A DNA stretch of 64,000 nt, from assembly GCF_003347015.1 (NCBI RefSeq), contig NZ_PNFB01000015.1:1-64000 (forward strand). The letters are read 5' to 3'. Every line of letters starts with the position of its first letter. Positions within the stretch are counted from its first letter, which is position 1. This document shows positions 20,904 to 29,027 of this stretch, piece after piece. The position numbers and the translations under genes were made by a program. Below the pieces are notes generated by a model. That model searched no databases and was not told where the DNA came from. It saw nothing but the letters and a program-made list of their open reading frames with translations. Source of the stretch: Brachybacterium sp. YJGR34. Lineage in GTDB: Bacteria > Actinomycetota > Actinomycetes > Actinomycetales > Dermabacteraceae.

Positions 20904-22532
20904 TCAGTCCGCCAGGCGCACGGTGACCTCGTCGCCGCCGTCGCGATCGGCCAGGACCGGCAGCGCGGAGAGCATGGTCCCGCCGTCGGCCGCGGTCTCG
21001 CGCTGCATCCAGCCGGCGTGCACCGCGCCCGGGACATCGGGCACGAGGGTGACGGCGGCCGCCGAGTCCCCGTCGATCCGCAGCTGCTCGGCGGCCACCG
21101 AGGTGGAGGCGTCCTCCGCGAGGTCGACGGTGAGCGGCTCCCCGGCCGAGCCGTCCGCGGCGACCGGGATCACGGTGACGGTCGCTTCGGAGGTGGCGCT
21201 CAGGGTCAGCGCGCCGTAGGCGCCCTGGGCCGGGAGGGCGAGCAGCGCATGGGCTCTGATCGCCGCCGCCGGGGAGACCAGCGCGAAGTCGACGGGAGCG
21301 TCGACGGTGTCCCCCGGCAGGTCCTCGCCGGTGCGGCTGCTGCGGGTCACGGCGGTCACCGGGTCCTCCGCGCGGACGCTGACCGTGTAGGTGCCCTCCG
21401 CGAGCCCCGTGAGCGGCGCGCGCACCACGGAGCCCGCCGGCAGCTCGAGGTCCGCGATCGCGGCCTCCTCGACCGGGCCGTCGGGACCGGAGACCTCGAC
21501 CGCGGCGGTGGTGTCCGCGCCCTGGGGGTTGGCCAGCACCAGGATCGGGTCGGTGCCGGCGACGTCGACGCCGGGCATGACCTGCTCGGTCGCCGCTGCG
21601 GGGAGCGGAGAGAGGATCTCCGCCCCGCCGGGGGTGAGGCCCTCGCGCTCGGTGGTCTGGACGAACATCCCCAGCGGGGCGCCCAGCACCGAGACGTCCA
21701 CGCCCACGGCCTCCTGGCCGGGGGCGATGGACTCCAGCAGGACCCGCTCCTCGGCGCCCGGGGCGATCACCACCTGGCTGCGACCCTCCATCGCGGCAGG
21801 GCCCTCCTCGGTCCAGACCTGGACCGAGGCGGTCGCCGGCCGGGTGCTGGGGTTGCGCAGCACCAGCTCGGAGCTGTCGCCGGTCGCCGTGGAGAGCCCG
21901 AGGAAGGAGGCGGAGGTGCTCGGCTCGTCGCAACGGCTGGTCACGAGCGAACGGTAGTCGCCCTGGCGGGTGTTGGTGGACTGGACGACGTCGGCGACCG
22001 GGCGCCCGCCCTGCGAGGTCGCGGCGTCCACGTGCGGCGCCCCGTCGACGCCGCGCAGGGACTGCACCGCCACGCCCAGGTCCTGGGCCTCGGAGGCATC
22101 CTCGAGGACGGTCCCGTCCTCGCCCTCGGCCGTGATCGAGGGGGCGCGGACGGTGCCGTCGTCGTCCTGCAGGGTCTCGGAGCCGCTGACGGTGCCGAAC
22201 AGCAGCGAGGAGGCTGGTTCGACGGCCACCGACCGCAGGGAGATCGCATCGGTGGGCGGGACCACGGAGAGCTCGGGGTCCGCCCCCGCCTCGAGCACCG
22301 CGTCGGGGACCTGCAGCGGCCCCGGGCACCACCGGGTGCTCGCGCCCGGCTGGGCGGCGGCCTCCGCACGTGTCACGGGCACGGGATCAGGAGCGGGAAC
22401 GGTCGCCACCGCGCCCGCGGCGAGGGCGAGCGGGATCAGCGAGGCCAGCGCGAGCAGCGGGCGCACCGGTCCGCGCCGCGGCGCGCGCAGGTCATCGTGC
22501 TCGTGGTCGGGGTGGAGCGTGTTCTCAGCCAT
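20904..22532 (-). CDS. DUF5719 family secreted or membrane-anchored protein
   Basis: 542 residues. A short cytoplasmic N-terminus (MAENTLHPDHEHDDLRAPRR) precedes one hydrophobic segment at about 25-45. The rest is a long extracytoplasmic region rich in Val, Ala, Asp and Thr, consisting of repeated beta-sandwich-like units typical of DUF5719, with a single Cys pair (WCPGP near 68 and SRCDEPS near 200) that could form a disulphide. The ATG at 22532 has GGAGGAG upstream, and the gene overlaps the end of the large GT2 gene by 8 nt. These two genes are neighbours in many Actinobacteria, suggesting a joint envelope function that is not known. Confidence 0.8.
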   Translation of the reverse strand: MAENTLHPDHEHDDLRAPRRGPVRPLLALASLIPLALAAGAVATVPAPDPVPVTRAEAAAQPGASTRWCPGPLQVPDAVLEAGADPELSVVPPTDAISLRSVAVEPASSLLFGTVSGSETLQDDDGTVRAPSITAEGEDGTVLEDASEAQDLGVAVQSLRGVDGAPHVDAATSQGGRPVADVVQSTNTRQGDYRSLVTSRCDEPSTSASFLGLSTATGDSSELVLRNPSTRPATASVQVWTEEGPAAMEGRSQVVIAPGAEERVLLESIAPGQEAVGVDVSVLGAPLGMFVQTTEREGLTPGGAEILSPLPAAATEQVMPGVDVAGTDPILVLANPQGADTTAAVEVSGPDGPVEEAAIADLELPAGSVVRAPLTGLAEGTYTVSVRAEDPVTAVTRSSRTGEDLPGDTVDAPVDFALVSPAAAIRAHALLALPAQGAYGALTLSATSEATVTVIPVAADGSAGEPLTVDLAEDASTSVAAEQLRIDGDSAAAVTLVPDVPGAVHAGWMQRETAADGGTMLSALPVLADRDGGDEVTVRLAD

Positions 22533-25500
22533 ACATCTCCTCCGCCGTCCGCGTGCGCACGCGCCACGGGATCGCGATCAGGGCGGTCAGGGCGACGGCG
22601 GCATAGAGCAGGATCTGCCAGAGCAGGCGGGCGGGCTGTTCGCGGTGGACGTCGATCTCGCCGCCCTCCCCGGCCGGGACCACGAAGCCCTGGGCCCATC
22701 CGTCCACCTCGACCGGGGTGAGCGCGGCGCCGTCGAGGGTCGCGCGCCACTGCGTGTCGTGGCGCTCAGAGAGGATCACCGTGCGCTCGGCATCTTCGAC
22801 CGGGACCGTGCCCGAGGCATCGATGACCCCGCTGGCCAGCGCGACCGGCGAGGCACCGCCGGTCACGACCGCGCGGGGCGAGGCGTCGAGGACCCGCCAC
22901 ATGCCGCCCTGTGCGCCCTCGGTCACCTTCTCCAGGGCCGTGGAGCTGTCGAGCTGCTCGCGCAGCAGGGCCTGTTCCTCCGGGTCGCCCTGGACGACGA
23001 CGTAGGCGATGGCCTGCGTCGCGGCGTCCTCCTCCGTCGTCGCGGCGCCGTCCGAGAGCAGCCCGGCGACGGTCTCGCGCAGCGCCGCCGAGGCCGGATC
23101 GCCGTCGAGGTCCTCCCCGGCGGCGACGGTGTCGACGTCGCGCGCATCGGCGATCACGGCATGCTGGATGACGCTGTCCCCGCCCTGGACGACGAGGCCC
23201 GCCTCCACGGCGCCGTCCTCCTGCTGCTCGAGCACCAGCACGCGGGACCGTGCCTCGGTGCGGCCCTGATCCGCCGCGGCGGCGGGCACCTCGCCGCCCT
23301 CCACCCGCTCCACGCGCAGCTGCCCGGGCAGCAGCAGGGTCCATCCGGCGACGGAGACCAGGCAGACCGCGGCGATCACCGTGCCGACGACGCCGGTCAC
23401 GGCACGGCGGATCCGGCGGTCGCCGGCCTCGCGACGGGCGAGGGCGTCGAAGGACGCGGTGGCCCCGATGCCCAGGGCCAGGAGCGCGGCGCTGAGCACG
23501 CCGTGCAGCGGCGAGGTGACCAGCTCCTCGCCCAGGACCGCGGTGCGGACGGAGCGGACGGCGAGCACGGTCAGCACGACCAGGGCGGTCGCGAGCAGGC
23601 TGAACCGGCCCACGCGGCCGGCGGCGCCGGCCAGCAGCGGGGCCAGGAGCGCGCCGAGCACGACCGGGGCGGCCGGGAGCAGCGGCAGCAGCATCGCTCC
23701 CGTGGTGCCGACCAGCGGGATCAGCTGCTCCGTGAGCCCCGGCGCGACGGGCCACAGGCCCAGCAGGTCCAGCGGGGTCGCGCTGCCGGGGGCCGGCGGC
23801 ACCCCGGACACGGCCAGCAGGGCCCGGGGATGGCCGAGGTAGAGCGGGAGGTACGGGGCGTGCAGCGCGAGCGTGGGCACCACGACCCACAGCAGGCGAC
23901 GTCGCCTCCCGGGCACGGCGGCGGCGAGCAGCACGAGCGCGAGCATCACCAGCAGGGCGAGCACGGGCTGGACCGCGCCGATCACCAGCAGCAGCAGGCC
24001 GGCGGCCGCTGCCGCGGAGACGCTGGCCTGGGAGATCTTGTGGGGCAGCCCGATCGCGCGGCCGACGGCGAGAGCGAGGAGCGGGAGCAGGGTGTGGACC
24101 AGCAGCAGGGGCCAGGCGCCGACGGCGAGGGCGGCCAGCAGCGGCGGCGCCAGCGCCCAGACGGTCGCGATCACCAGGCGCGCCCCGACGGCGCGGGTCA
24201 GCGCGCCGGAGGCCCACCAGGCGAACAGCGCGCTCGCGGGGAGGGCGGCGAAGATCAGCGTCTCCACGAGCAGGGACCCGCTGACCGGGAGATGGCCGAG
24301 CAGACGGACCAGGGCGTCGCCCGGACCGCGCTCCCCCAGGCCGCCGGGGATCCAGCTGCTCCAGGCGGCGGACCACAGCGCCGTCCAGTCGTCGGGGACG
24401 GCGCGCAGCCCCGGGCCCTGCAGCTCCCCGCGGCCGAACAGACCGCGCAGTCCGAACAGACCCAGCACGGTGGCGGCGAGCGCCACCACCGCGGTCCACA
24501 CGATGTGGCGCCCGTAGTCGGCGTCGTCCAGGCCATGGCGGGTGCCGGCGACCCCCCAGGTAGTGTGGCGGATCCGGCGCTGACGGTCGTCGTCGGCGAA
24601 GAGCCGCGTCCAGGTGTCGTCGACCCGGCGGCGAAGCCCCTCGCCGCGCGGCAGGTAGAGCGGTGCGAGACGACCGCGCGGCACGCGGGCGCGGCGGCGG
24701 TCGCGCAGTCCGCGGGCGAGCACGCGCCGCACCCGGGGCATGGCCTCCGCCCAGGCGCGCAGCTCCATCGCCGCGGTGCGCGGGGAGGAGGCCGCGATCG
24801 CGCCCATCATCCGCAGCAGCGTCGCGAGCGGGAGCAGCAGGAGCGTGACCAGGGCCGCCGGAAGGGGCCGGTGCTTGAGCAGCACGAGGATCCGGCCGGT
24901 GCGCTGCTCCTGCAGTCGCTCCAGGCGCGGACGGGTGGGCAGCGGATGCAGCACGCGGGCCTCGGCCTGGACGGCCACCCGCTCGCCGGAGCGCCACACG
25001 CGCTGGCAGAGGTCGATCTCCGCCCAGGGGGCGGGGAGATCCGGATCGAGCCCGCCGACGTCGCTCAGGGTCTGCTCGCGCACGAGCATCCCGGGCAGCG
25101 CGACGGCGAGCACGTCGTGCCGCCAGTCCGCCTGGCCCTGATCGATCTCCCCGGGATCGACCCCGGTGATGATCCGGCCGCCGTGGGAGAGGGTGAGGCC
25201 GACGTCGACCAGGACGTCCGCGCTCTCGGCGGTGTGGGCGGGGTCCTCCCCGGCGGCCTCGGCGTCGACGTCCGCGACGACGTCGGCGGAGTCGCCGCGC
25301 TCCGAGGTCGGAGGCACGGCGGCCTCGCCCGGGCTCACCCGCTTGGCGCCGACCACCGCCGTGTTCGGCGACTCCTCGAGGATCGTCAGCTGATGGGCGA
25401 GGGCGTCGCGTGCCGGGGGCGATCCGTCGACGACGAACCACAGCCATGACCGGTCGGCGGCCCCCTCGGCGAGGCCGACGCGGCGACCCGAGCGGTGGCG

Positions 25501-25986
25501 CTCGTCCCGGAGTCGCTCGGGGACCAGTGCGAGGTCCTCGGCCCGCTGGGTGCGCTCACGCTCGATGGCCCCGGGGTCGACGGCGCGGGCGCGACGCCCA
25601 CGGCGCCGCGCGCTGTCGCCCCGCCCCGCGGGATCGCTCGGCACGGAGTCCTCGTCCGCCGGGCCGGCCGAGCCGTCGTGCTCCTGATCGTCCTCGTCCG
25701 CTCCGGTGCGTTCGTCGGTGCGACGGGAGATCAGAGCCAGCGCCTCGCGCACGGTGCCGGCACGGCCGAGGGCGGCGGAGACGGTGAGCAGCTCGTCGGC
25801 GCGGGAGGAGCTCACGTCCTCCTCGACAGCGCCGAGGACGTCCTCCGGCAGATCGGAGGGGGCGACCACCACGACGGCATCGGCCGGGCGGGTCTGCCCG
25901 CCGAGTGCCGCCAGGGTGGCGCGATGGGTGAGCGCGGTCGTCGACCTGCTCAGCAGGACGACGGCGGTGACATGGCGCGCGCTCAC
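22525..25986 (-). CDS. Very large GT2-fold multi-pass membrane protein
   Basis: 1153 residues. The N-terminal GT-A/GT2 domain (about 1-400) is split by a highly charged, probably disordered insert at about 90-178. The position where relatives carry a DD motif reads WLWFVVDGSPP (181-191), so the nucleotide-sugar metal site looks weakened. A central block (about 395-840) holds a dozen or more membrane helices, and a C-terminal extracytoplasmic domain (about 850-1120) ends in one last helix. It resembles the large actinobacterial GT2 proteins paired with DUF5719. GTG at 25986, 12 nt after the whiB2 stop, with no Shine-Dalgarno visible. Possibly an envelope glycosyltransferase or a scaffold. Confidence 0.75.
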   Translation of the reverse strand: MSARHVTAVVLLSRSTTALTHRATLAALGGQTRPADAVVVVAPSDLPEDVLGAVEEDVSSSRADELLTVSAALGRAGTVREALALISRRTDERTGADEDDQEHDGSAGPADEDSVPSDPAGRGDSARRRGRRARAVDPGAIERERTQRAEDLALVPERLRDERHRSGRRVGLAEGAADRSWLWFVVDGSPPARDALAHQLTILEESPNTAVVGAKRVSPGEAAVPPTSERGDSADVVADVDAEAAGEDPAHTAESADVLVDVGLTLSHGGRIITGVDPGEIDQGQADWRHDVLAVALPGMLVREQTLSDVGGLDPDLPAPWAEIDLCQRVWRSGERVAVQAEARVLHPLPTRPRLERLQEQRTGRILVLLKHRPLPAALVTLLLLPLATLLRMMGAIAASSPRTAAMELRAWAEAMPRVRRVLARGLRDRRRARVPRGRLAPLYLPRGEGLRRRVDDTWTRLFADDDRQRRIRHTTWGVAGTRHGLDDADYGRHIVWTAVVALAATVLGLFGLRGLFGRGELQGPGLRAVPDDWTALWSAAWSSWIPGGLGERGPGDALVRLLGHLPVSGSLLVETLIFAALPASALFAWWASGALTRAVGARLVIATVWALAPPLLAALAVGAWPLLLVHTLLPLLALAVGRAIGLPHKISQASVSAAAAAGLLLLVIGAVQPVLALLVMLALVLLAAAVPGRRRRLLWVVVPTLALHAPYLPLYLGHPRALLAVSGVPPAPGSATPLDLLGLWPVAPGLTEQLIPLVGTTGAMLLPLLPAAPVVLGALLAPLLAGAAGRVGRFSLLATALVVLTVLAVRSVRTAVLGEELVTSPLHGVLSAALLALGIGATASFDALARREAGDRRIRRAVTGVVGTVIAAVCLVSVAGWTLLLPGQLRVERVEGGEVPAAAADQGRTEARSRVLVLEQQEDGAVEAGLVVQGGDSVIQHAVIADARDVDTVAAGEDLDGDPASAALRETVAGLLSDGAATTEEDAATQAIAYVVVQGDPEEQALLREQLDSSTALEKVTEGAQGGMWRVLDASPRAVVTGGASPVALASGVIDASGTVPVEDAERTVILSERHDTQWRATLDGAALTPVEVDGWAQGFVVPAGEGGEIDVHREQPARLLWQILLYAAVALTALIAIPWRVRTRTAEEMYG

Positions 25987-25998
25987 CGGGTCATGATG

Positions 25999-26298
25999 TC
26001 AGACCACCCGGCGCTTGAGCTTGCGACGCTCGCGCTCCGACAGTCCGCCCCAGATACCGAAGCGCTCATCGTTCTCGAGGGCGTACTCGAGGCATTCCGC
26101 ACGGACCTCGCAGGAGACGCACACCTTCTTCGCCTCGCGGGTGGAGCCGCCCTTCTCCGGGAAGAACGCCTCCGGATCGGTCTGTGCGCACAGGGCGCGC
26201 TCCTGCCAGGTCAGCTCCGCGTCCTCGGAGTCCTGACCCACGAGGTCGAGCAGGGACAGCTCTGCCCGCGCGTCGTCGTCGACACGATCCTCGTCCAT
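25999..26298 (-). CDS. whiB2: WhiB-family iron-sulfur regulator, WhiB2/WhmD type
   Basis: 99 residues. The four cluster-binding cysteines are C37, C60, C63 and C69, followed by the GIWGG turn (71-75) and the basic tail RERRKLKRR. The core WQERALCAQTDPEAFFPEKG matches the WhiB2/WhmD group, which controls septation and division in mycobacteria and Streptomyces (WhiB). WhiB proteins bind sigma-A and respond to the state of their 4Fe-4S cluster. I placed the start at the ATG at 26298 with AAGGAG 8 nt upstream rather than an upstream in-frame start. It is divergent from cofE, as Rv3260c is from fbiA, and has a good promoter of its own. Confidence 0.93.
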   Translation of the reverse strand: MDEDRVDDDARAELSLLDLVGQDSEDAELTWQERALCAQTDPEAFFPEKGGSTREAKKVCVSCEVRAECLEYALENDERFGIWGGLSERERRKLKRRVV

Positions 26299-26351
26299 CG
26301 CCACCACTCCTTCCGCTGCTGGATCGACCACCGACGGGCCGTTCGGGCTCT

Positions 26352-26382
26352 AAAGTACACCCGTGTAGTTACGGTGCGTCAA
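26352..26382 (-). promoter_or_regulatory. whiB2 promoter with embedded palindrome
   Basis: On the minus strand a -35 TTGACG (26382-26377) is followed 17 nt later by TGTACT (26359-26354), with TACTTT as an overlapping alternative. A perfect TACAC-CC-GTGTA inverted repeat (26356-26367) overlaps the -10 and the spacer, an ideal repressor position. Predicted leader about 45-50 nt. Confidence 0.6.
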
Positions 26383-26444
26383 GCGGTCTCGGCGCATCAT
26401 CGTGCACGCCTCCCCACCTCGCCGTCCTGGAAGGACAGCCTCCC

Positions 26445-27545
26445 ATGAGCGCATCGACCGCGCAGGCCACCCCGTCCTCGCCCGACCCGGGCCCGGAGGG
26501 AGCGGTCGCCGTGCTGCCGGTGCGCGGGCTCGGCGAGATCCGCGAGGGCGACGATCTCGGCGCTCTCCTCGCCACCGCTCTGCGCCCCATGGACCCCCGC
26601 CCCGGCGACGTGCTGTGCCTGTCGACCAAGATCGTCTCCAAGGCGCTCGGGCTGCGGGTCGGCCCCGCCGAGCGCGAGGAGGCCGTGCGCGGGGCGACCG
26701 TGCGCCTGGTCGCCCGCCGGCTCCACACCCACCGGGTCACCTCGGTGGTGCAGATCGCCTCCGGCCCCGTGATGGCCGCCGCCGGGGTGGACACCTCCAA
26801 CGCGCCGGACGGCCCGCTGCTGCTCCCGGAGGACCCCGATGCCTGCGCGCGGCGGCTGCGCCGTGCCCTGAGCGCCGCGCTGGGCGTCGAGATCGGCGTG
26901 CTCCTCACGGACACCTCCTCACGGGTCTGGCGGGTGGGCGTGGGGGACATCGCCCTCGGGGCCGACGGGGTCGCCGCGCTGGAGGATCTGCGCGGCGGCG
27001 TCGATGCCGACGGACGGCCGCTGACCGTCACGGTCCGCAACCTCGCCGACGAGCTCGCCGCCGCCGCCGATCTCGTCAAGGGCAAGGCGAGCGGAGTGCC
27101 GGCCGCCCTGGTGCGCGGGGTGGCCGGCGCCACCGCCGGCGACATCCCCGCCCGGGACCTCTCCCGCACCGGCGAGGACGACTGGTTCCGTCGCCCGAGC
27201 CTGGAATCGGTCTGGGTGGCCCTCGGGCTCGCTCCCGGCCAGGAGCCGATCGCCCGCATGTCCCCCGAGCCCGTCGCCGAGCGCATCGCACGGGCCCTCG
27301 AGGTGGCCGCGATCCCCCGCGCCGGCGGGCCGGCCTCCACGGCCGTCGTCCGCCCGCGTCCCGCGGGCGAGGAGACGGCCCCTATCGTGGTGGAGGCCGC
27401 CGATTCCTCCGCGGAGGCGCTGATCGAGGCGGCGACCCGCGCCGAGCGGATCCGCACGGCGCTCCGGGCGGAGTCCCTCGGCGCCCCGCTGCCGCCGATC
27501 GACGTCGAGATCGCCGTCCCCGACACCCAGGAGGACCCCCGATGA
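26445..27545 (+). CDS. cofE: Coenzyme F420-0:L-glutamate ligase (CofE domain)
   Basis: 366 residues. The CofE domain (about 18-255) adds glutamate residues to F420-0 using GTP; visible family sequence includes GDVLCLSTKIVSKALG, LTDTSSRVWRVGVGDIALGADG and VKGKASGVPAALVRGV. In M. tuberculosis FbiB the CofE domain is followed by an FMN-dependent nitroreductase-like domain of about 200 residues; here only a tail of about 110 residues without flavin motifs follows. fbiA, which normally precedes it, is absent from the window. The ATG at 26445 has AAGGA upstream. Its stop overlaps the next ATG. F420 use by the host is suggested but not shown. Confidence 0.88.
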   Translation: MSASTAQATPSSPDPGPEGAVAVLPVRGLGEIREGDDLGALLATALRPMDPRPGDVLCLSTKIVSKALGLRVGPAEREEAVRGATVRLVARRLHTHRVTSVVQIASGPVMAAAGVDTSNAPDGPLLLPEDPDACARRLRRALSAALGVEIGVLLTDTSSRVWRVGVGDIALGADGVAALEDLRGGVDADGRPLTVTVRNLADELAAAADLVKGKASGVPAALVRGVAGATAGDIPARDLSRTGEDDWFRRPSLESVWVALGLAPGQEPIARMSPEPVAERIARALEVAAIPRAGGPASTAVVRPRPAGEETAPIVVEAADSSAEALIEAATRAERIRTALRAESLGAPLPPIDVEIAVPDTQEDPR

Positions 27546-28234
27546 CCGCAGAGACCGCCGGGACCGGAACCCGCCTGCTGCAGGCCCTCGAGCATCGGGG
27601 GCCCGCCCCCGTGCTCGCGTGGCACGGCGAGGCGTCCCGCATCGAGCTGTCCGGGCACGTGCTCGCCAACTGGGTGATCAAGTCCATCGGCCACCTCCGG
27701 GACGAGATCGCGCTCGAGGAGGGCGAGGAGGTGGTCATCGACCTCACGCCGCACTGGAAGCGCCTGGTGCTGACCCTGGCCGCCTGGTCCCTGGGCGCCG
27801 AGGTGACGGTGCTGGAGCCCTCCGCGCAGCCTGCGGGCACCGAGCCGGACGTGCCCGGGGCGCCGCGGGTGCTGGTCACCGACCGACCCGACTCCACGCT
27901 CGCCGGTGACGCCGACGAGGTCCTGGCCCTGCGCGCGGTCTCCCTCGCGCCCCGCTACGACGGCGAGCTGCCGGCGCTGGTCCACGACTGGGTGGCCGAG
28001 GTGCGCTCGCACCCTGACCGTCTGGTCGGCCCACTTCCCGCCTGGAGCGGACCCGCCCCGCGGCCCGCCGCCGCGGACGGCCCGCCCGTCCCCCGGCTGC
28101 TGGTCGACGACGACGGCCTCGGCGCGGCTCCCGCGGCGCTCGGCGCGTGGCTCGCCGGCGGCGGGATCGTCGGCCCCGCGGCGTCCGTGGACCCGCACCG
28201 CGCGGAGCAGGAGGCCGTGACCGGCCGCGCCTGA
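27542..28234 (+). CDS. TIGR03089 family protein (truncated adenylate-ligase fold)
   Basis: 230 residues. The sequence follows TIGR03089: RIELSGHVLANWVIKSIGHL, then LEEGEEVVIDLTPHWKRLVLTLAAWSLGAEV, which resembles the N-terminal part of acyl-CoA synthetase/AMP-ligase enzymes. The ATP-binding and C-terminal domains of such ligases are absent, so adenylation activity is unlikely. The family is actinobacterial, about this length, and lies in the same region in M. tuberculosis (Rv3268). The ATG overlaps the cofE stop (ATGA), indicating coupled translation. Function unknown. Confidence 0.8.
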   Translation: MTAETAGTGTRLLQALEHRGPAPVLAWHGEASRIELSGHVLANWVIKSIGHLRDEIALEEGEEVVIDLTPHWKRLVLTLAAWSLGAEVTVLEPSAQPAGTEPDVPGAPRVLVTDRPDSTLAGDADEVLALRAVSLAPRYDGELPALVHDWVAEVRSHPDRLVGPLPAWSGPAPRPAAADGPPVPRLLVDDDGLGAAPAALGAWLAGGGIVGPAASVDPHRAEQEAVTGRA

Positions 28235-28247
28235 GGCGCCGCCTCAG
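28231..28247. terminator. Hairpin overlapping two convergent stop codons
   Basis: CTGAGGC (28231-28237) and GCCTCAG (28241-28247) form a perfect 7-bp stem with a 3-nt loop. The TIGR03089 stop lies in one arm and the wzt stop in the other, so one short palindrome serves both genes. Confidence 0.55.
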
Positions 28248-29014
28248 CTGGCGCGGAGGGTCGACACCGCCGTCGTCGGATCCCCGTCGAAGATCACCGT
28301 CCCCTTGGCGAGCACGACGATCCGGGTGCACAGCTTCTCGAGCATCTCCAGCTCGTGGGAGACCACCACCATGGTGCGGCCCGCCTTCTGCAGCTCGCGG
28401 ATGCGCTCGAGGCACTTGCGCTGGAAGGGCTCGTCCCCCACCGAGAGGATCTCGTCGACCAGGAAGATGTCCGGGTCGGTGTGCACCGCGACGGAGAAGG
28501 CGAGCCGCAGGAACATCCCCGAGCTGTAGTACTTCACGTCGGTGTCGATGAACTCCTCGATCTCGCTGAACGCGACGATCTCCTCGAACCGCTCCTCGAT
28601 CTGCTCCCGGGACATGCCGAGGATCGCGCCGTTGAGGTACACGTTCTCGCGCCCGGAGAGATCGGGGTGGAATCCGGCGCCCACCTCGATCAGCCCCGCC
28701 ACCCGACCGCGCAGCAGCACCCGGCCGCTGTCCGGGAAGAGCACCCCGGAGATGGTCTTGAGCAGCGTCGACTTCCCCGAGCCGTTGAAGCCGATCAGGC
28801 CCACCGTCTCCCCCGCGTGGACGGTGAGGTCGACGTCATCCAGGGCCAGGAACGAATCGGCGAGCTTCTTGCGCTGCAGCGCGGAGAACACCAGCTCCTT
28901 GAGGGAGTGGTCGTGACGCAGCGCGAACTGCTTGGTGACGTTCTGGACCCGCACCATCTCCCGATCGGTCGGGACCGCGGCGGATTCGGGGACGGACTCG
29001 ATCCGTGGGCTCAT
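28244..29014 (-). CDS. wzt: Polysaccharide ABC exporter, ATP-binding subunit (Wzt/TagH-like)
   Basis: 256 residues. Walker A GFNGSGKS lies at 75-82, followed by the signature region LSGRENVYLNGAILGM, YSSGMFLRLAFSVAVH, Walker B IFLVDEILSVGDEPFQRKC and the H-loop VVSHELEML. A roughly 50-residue N-terminal extension (TKQFALRHDHSLKEL) is characteristic of polysaccharide and teichoic-acid exporters. The C-terminal glycan-binding domain of longer Wzt proteins is absent, as in RfbE/TagH-type short forms. GAGGGAG precedes the ATG at 29014. With the next gene (Wzm) it should export an undecaprenyl-linked glycan, here probably galactofuranan made by the neighbouring GlfT2-like enzyme. Confidence 0.9.
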   Translation of the reverse strand: MSPRIESVPESAAVPTDREMVRVQNVTKQFALRHDHSLKELVFSALQRKKLADSFLALDDVDLTVHAGETVGLIGFNGSGKSTLLKTISGVLFPDSGRVLLRGRVAGLIEVGAGFHPDLSGRENVYLNGAILGMSREQIEERFEEIVAFSEIEEFIDTDVKYYSSGMFLRLAFSVAVHTDPDIFLVDEILSVGDEPFQRKCLERIRELQKAGRTMVVVSHELEMLEKLCTRIVVLAKGTVIFDGDPTTAVSTLRAS

Positions 29015-29027
29015 CCTCGCTCCCTCC

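Noticed and set aside
21970-25449. An 1159-codon plus-strand frame opposite the large GT2 gene
   Set aside because: Gln/Arg/Gly/His-rich antisense shadow; the minus-strand protein has clear membrane helices and GT2 features.
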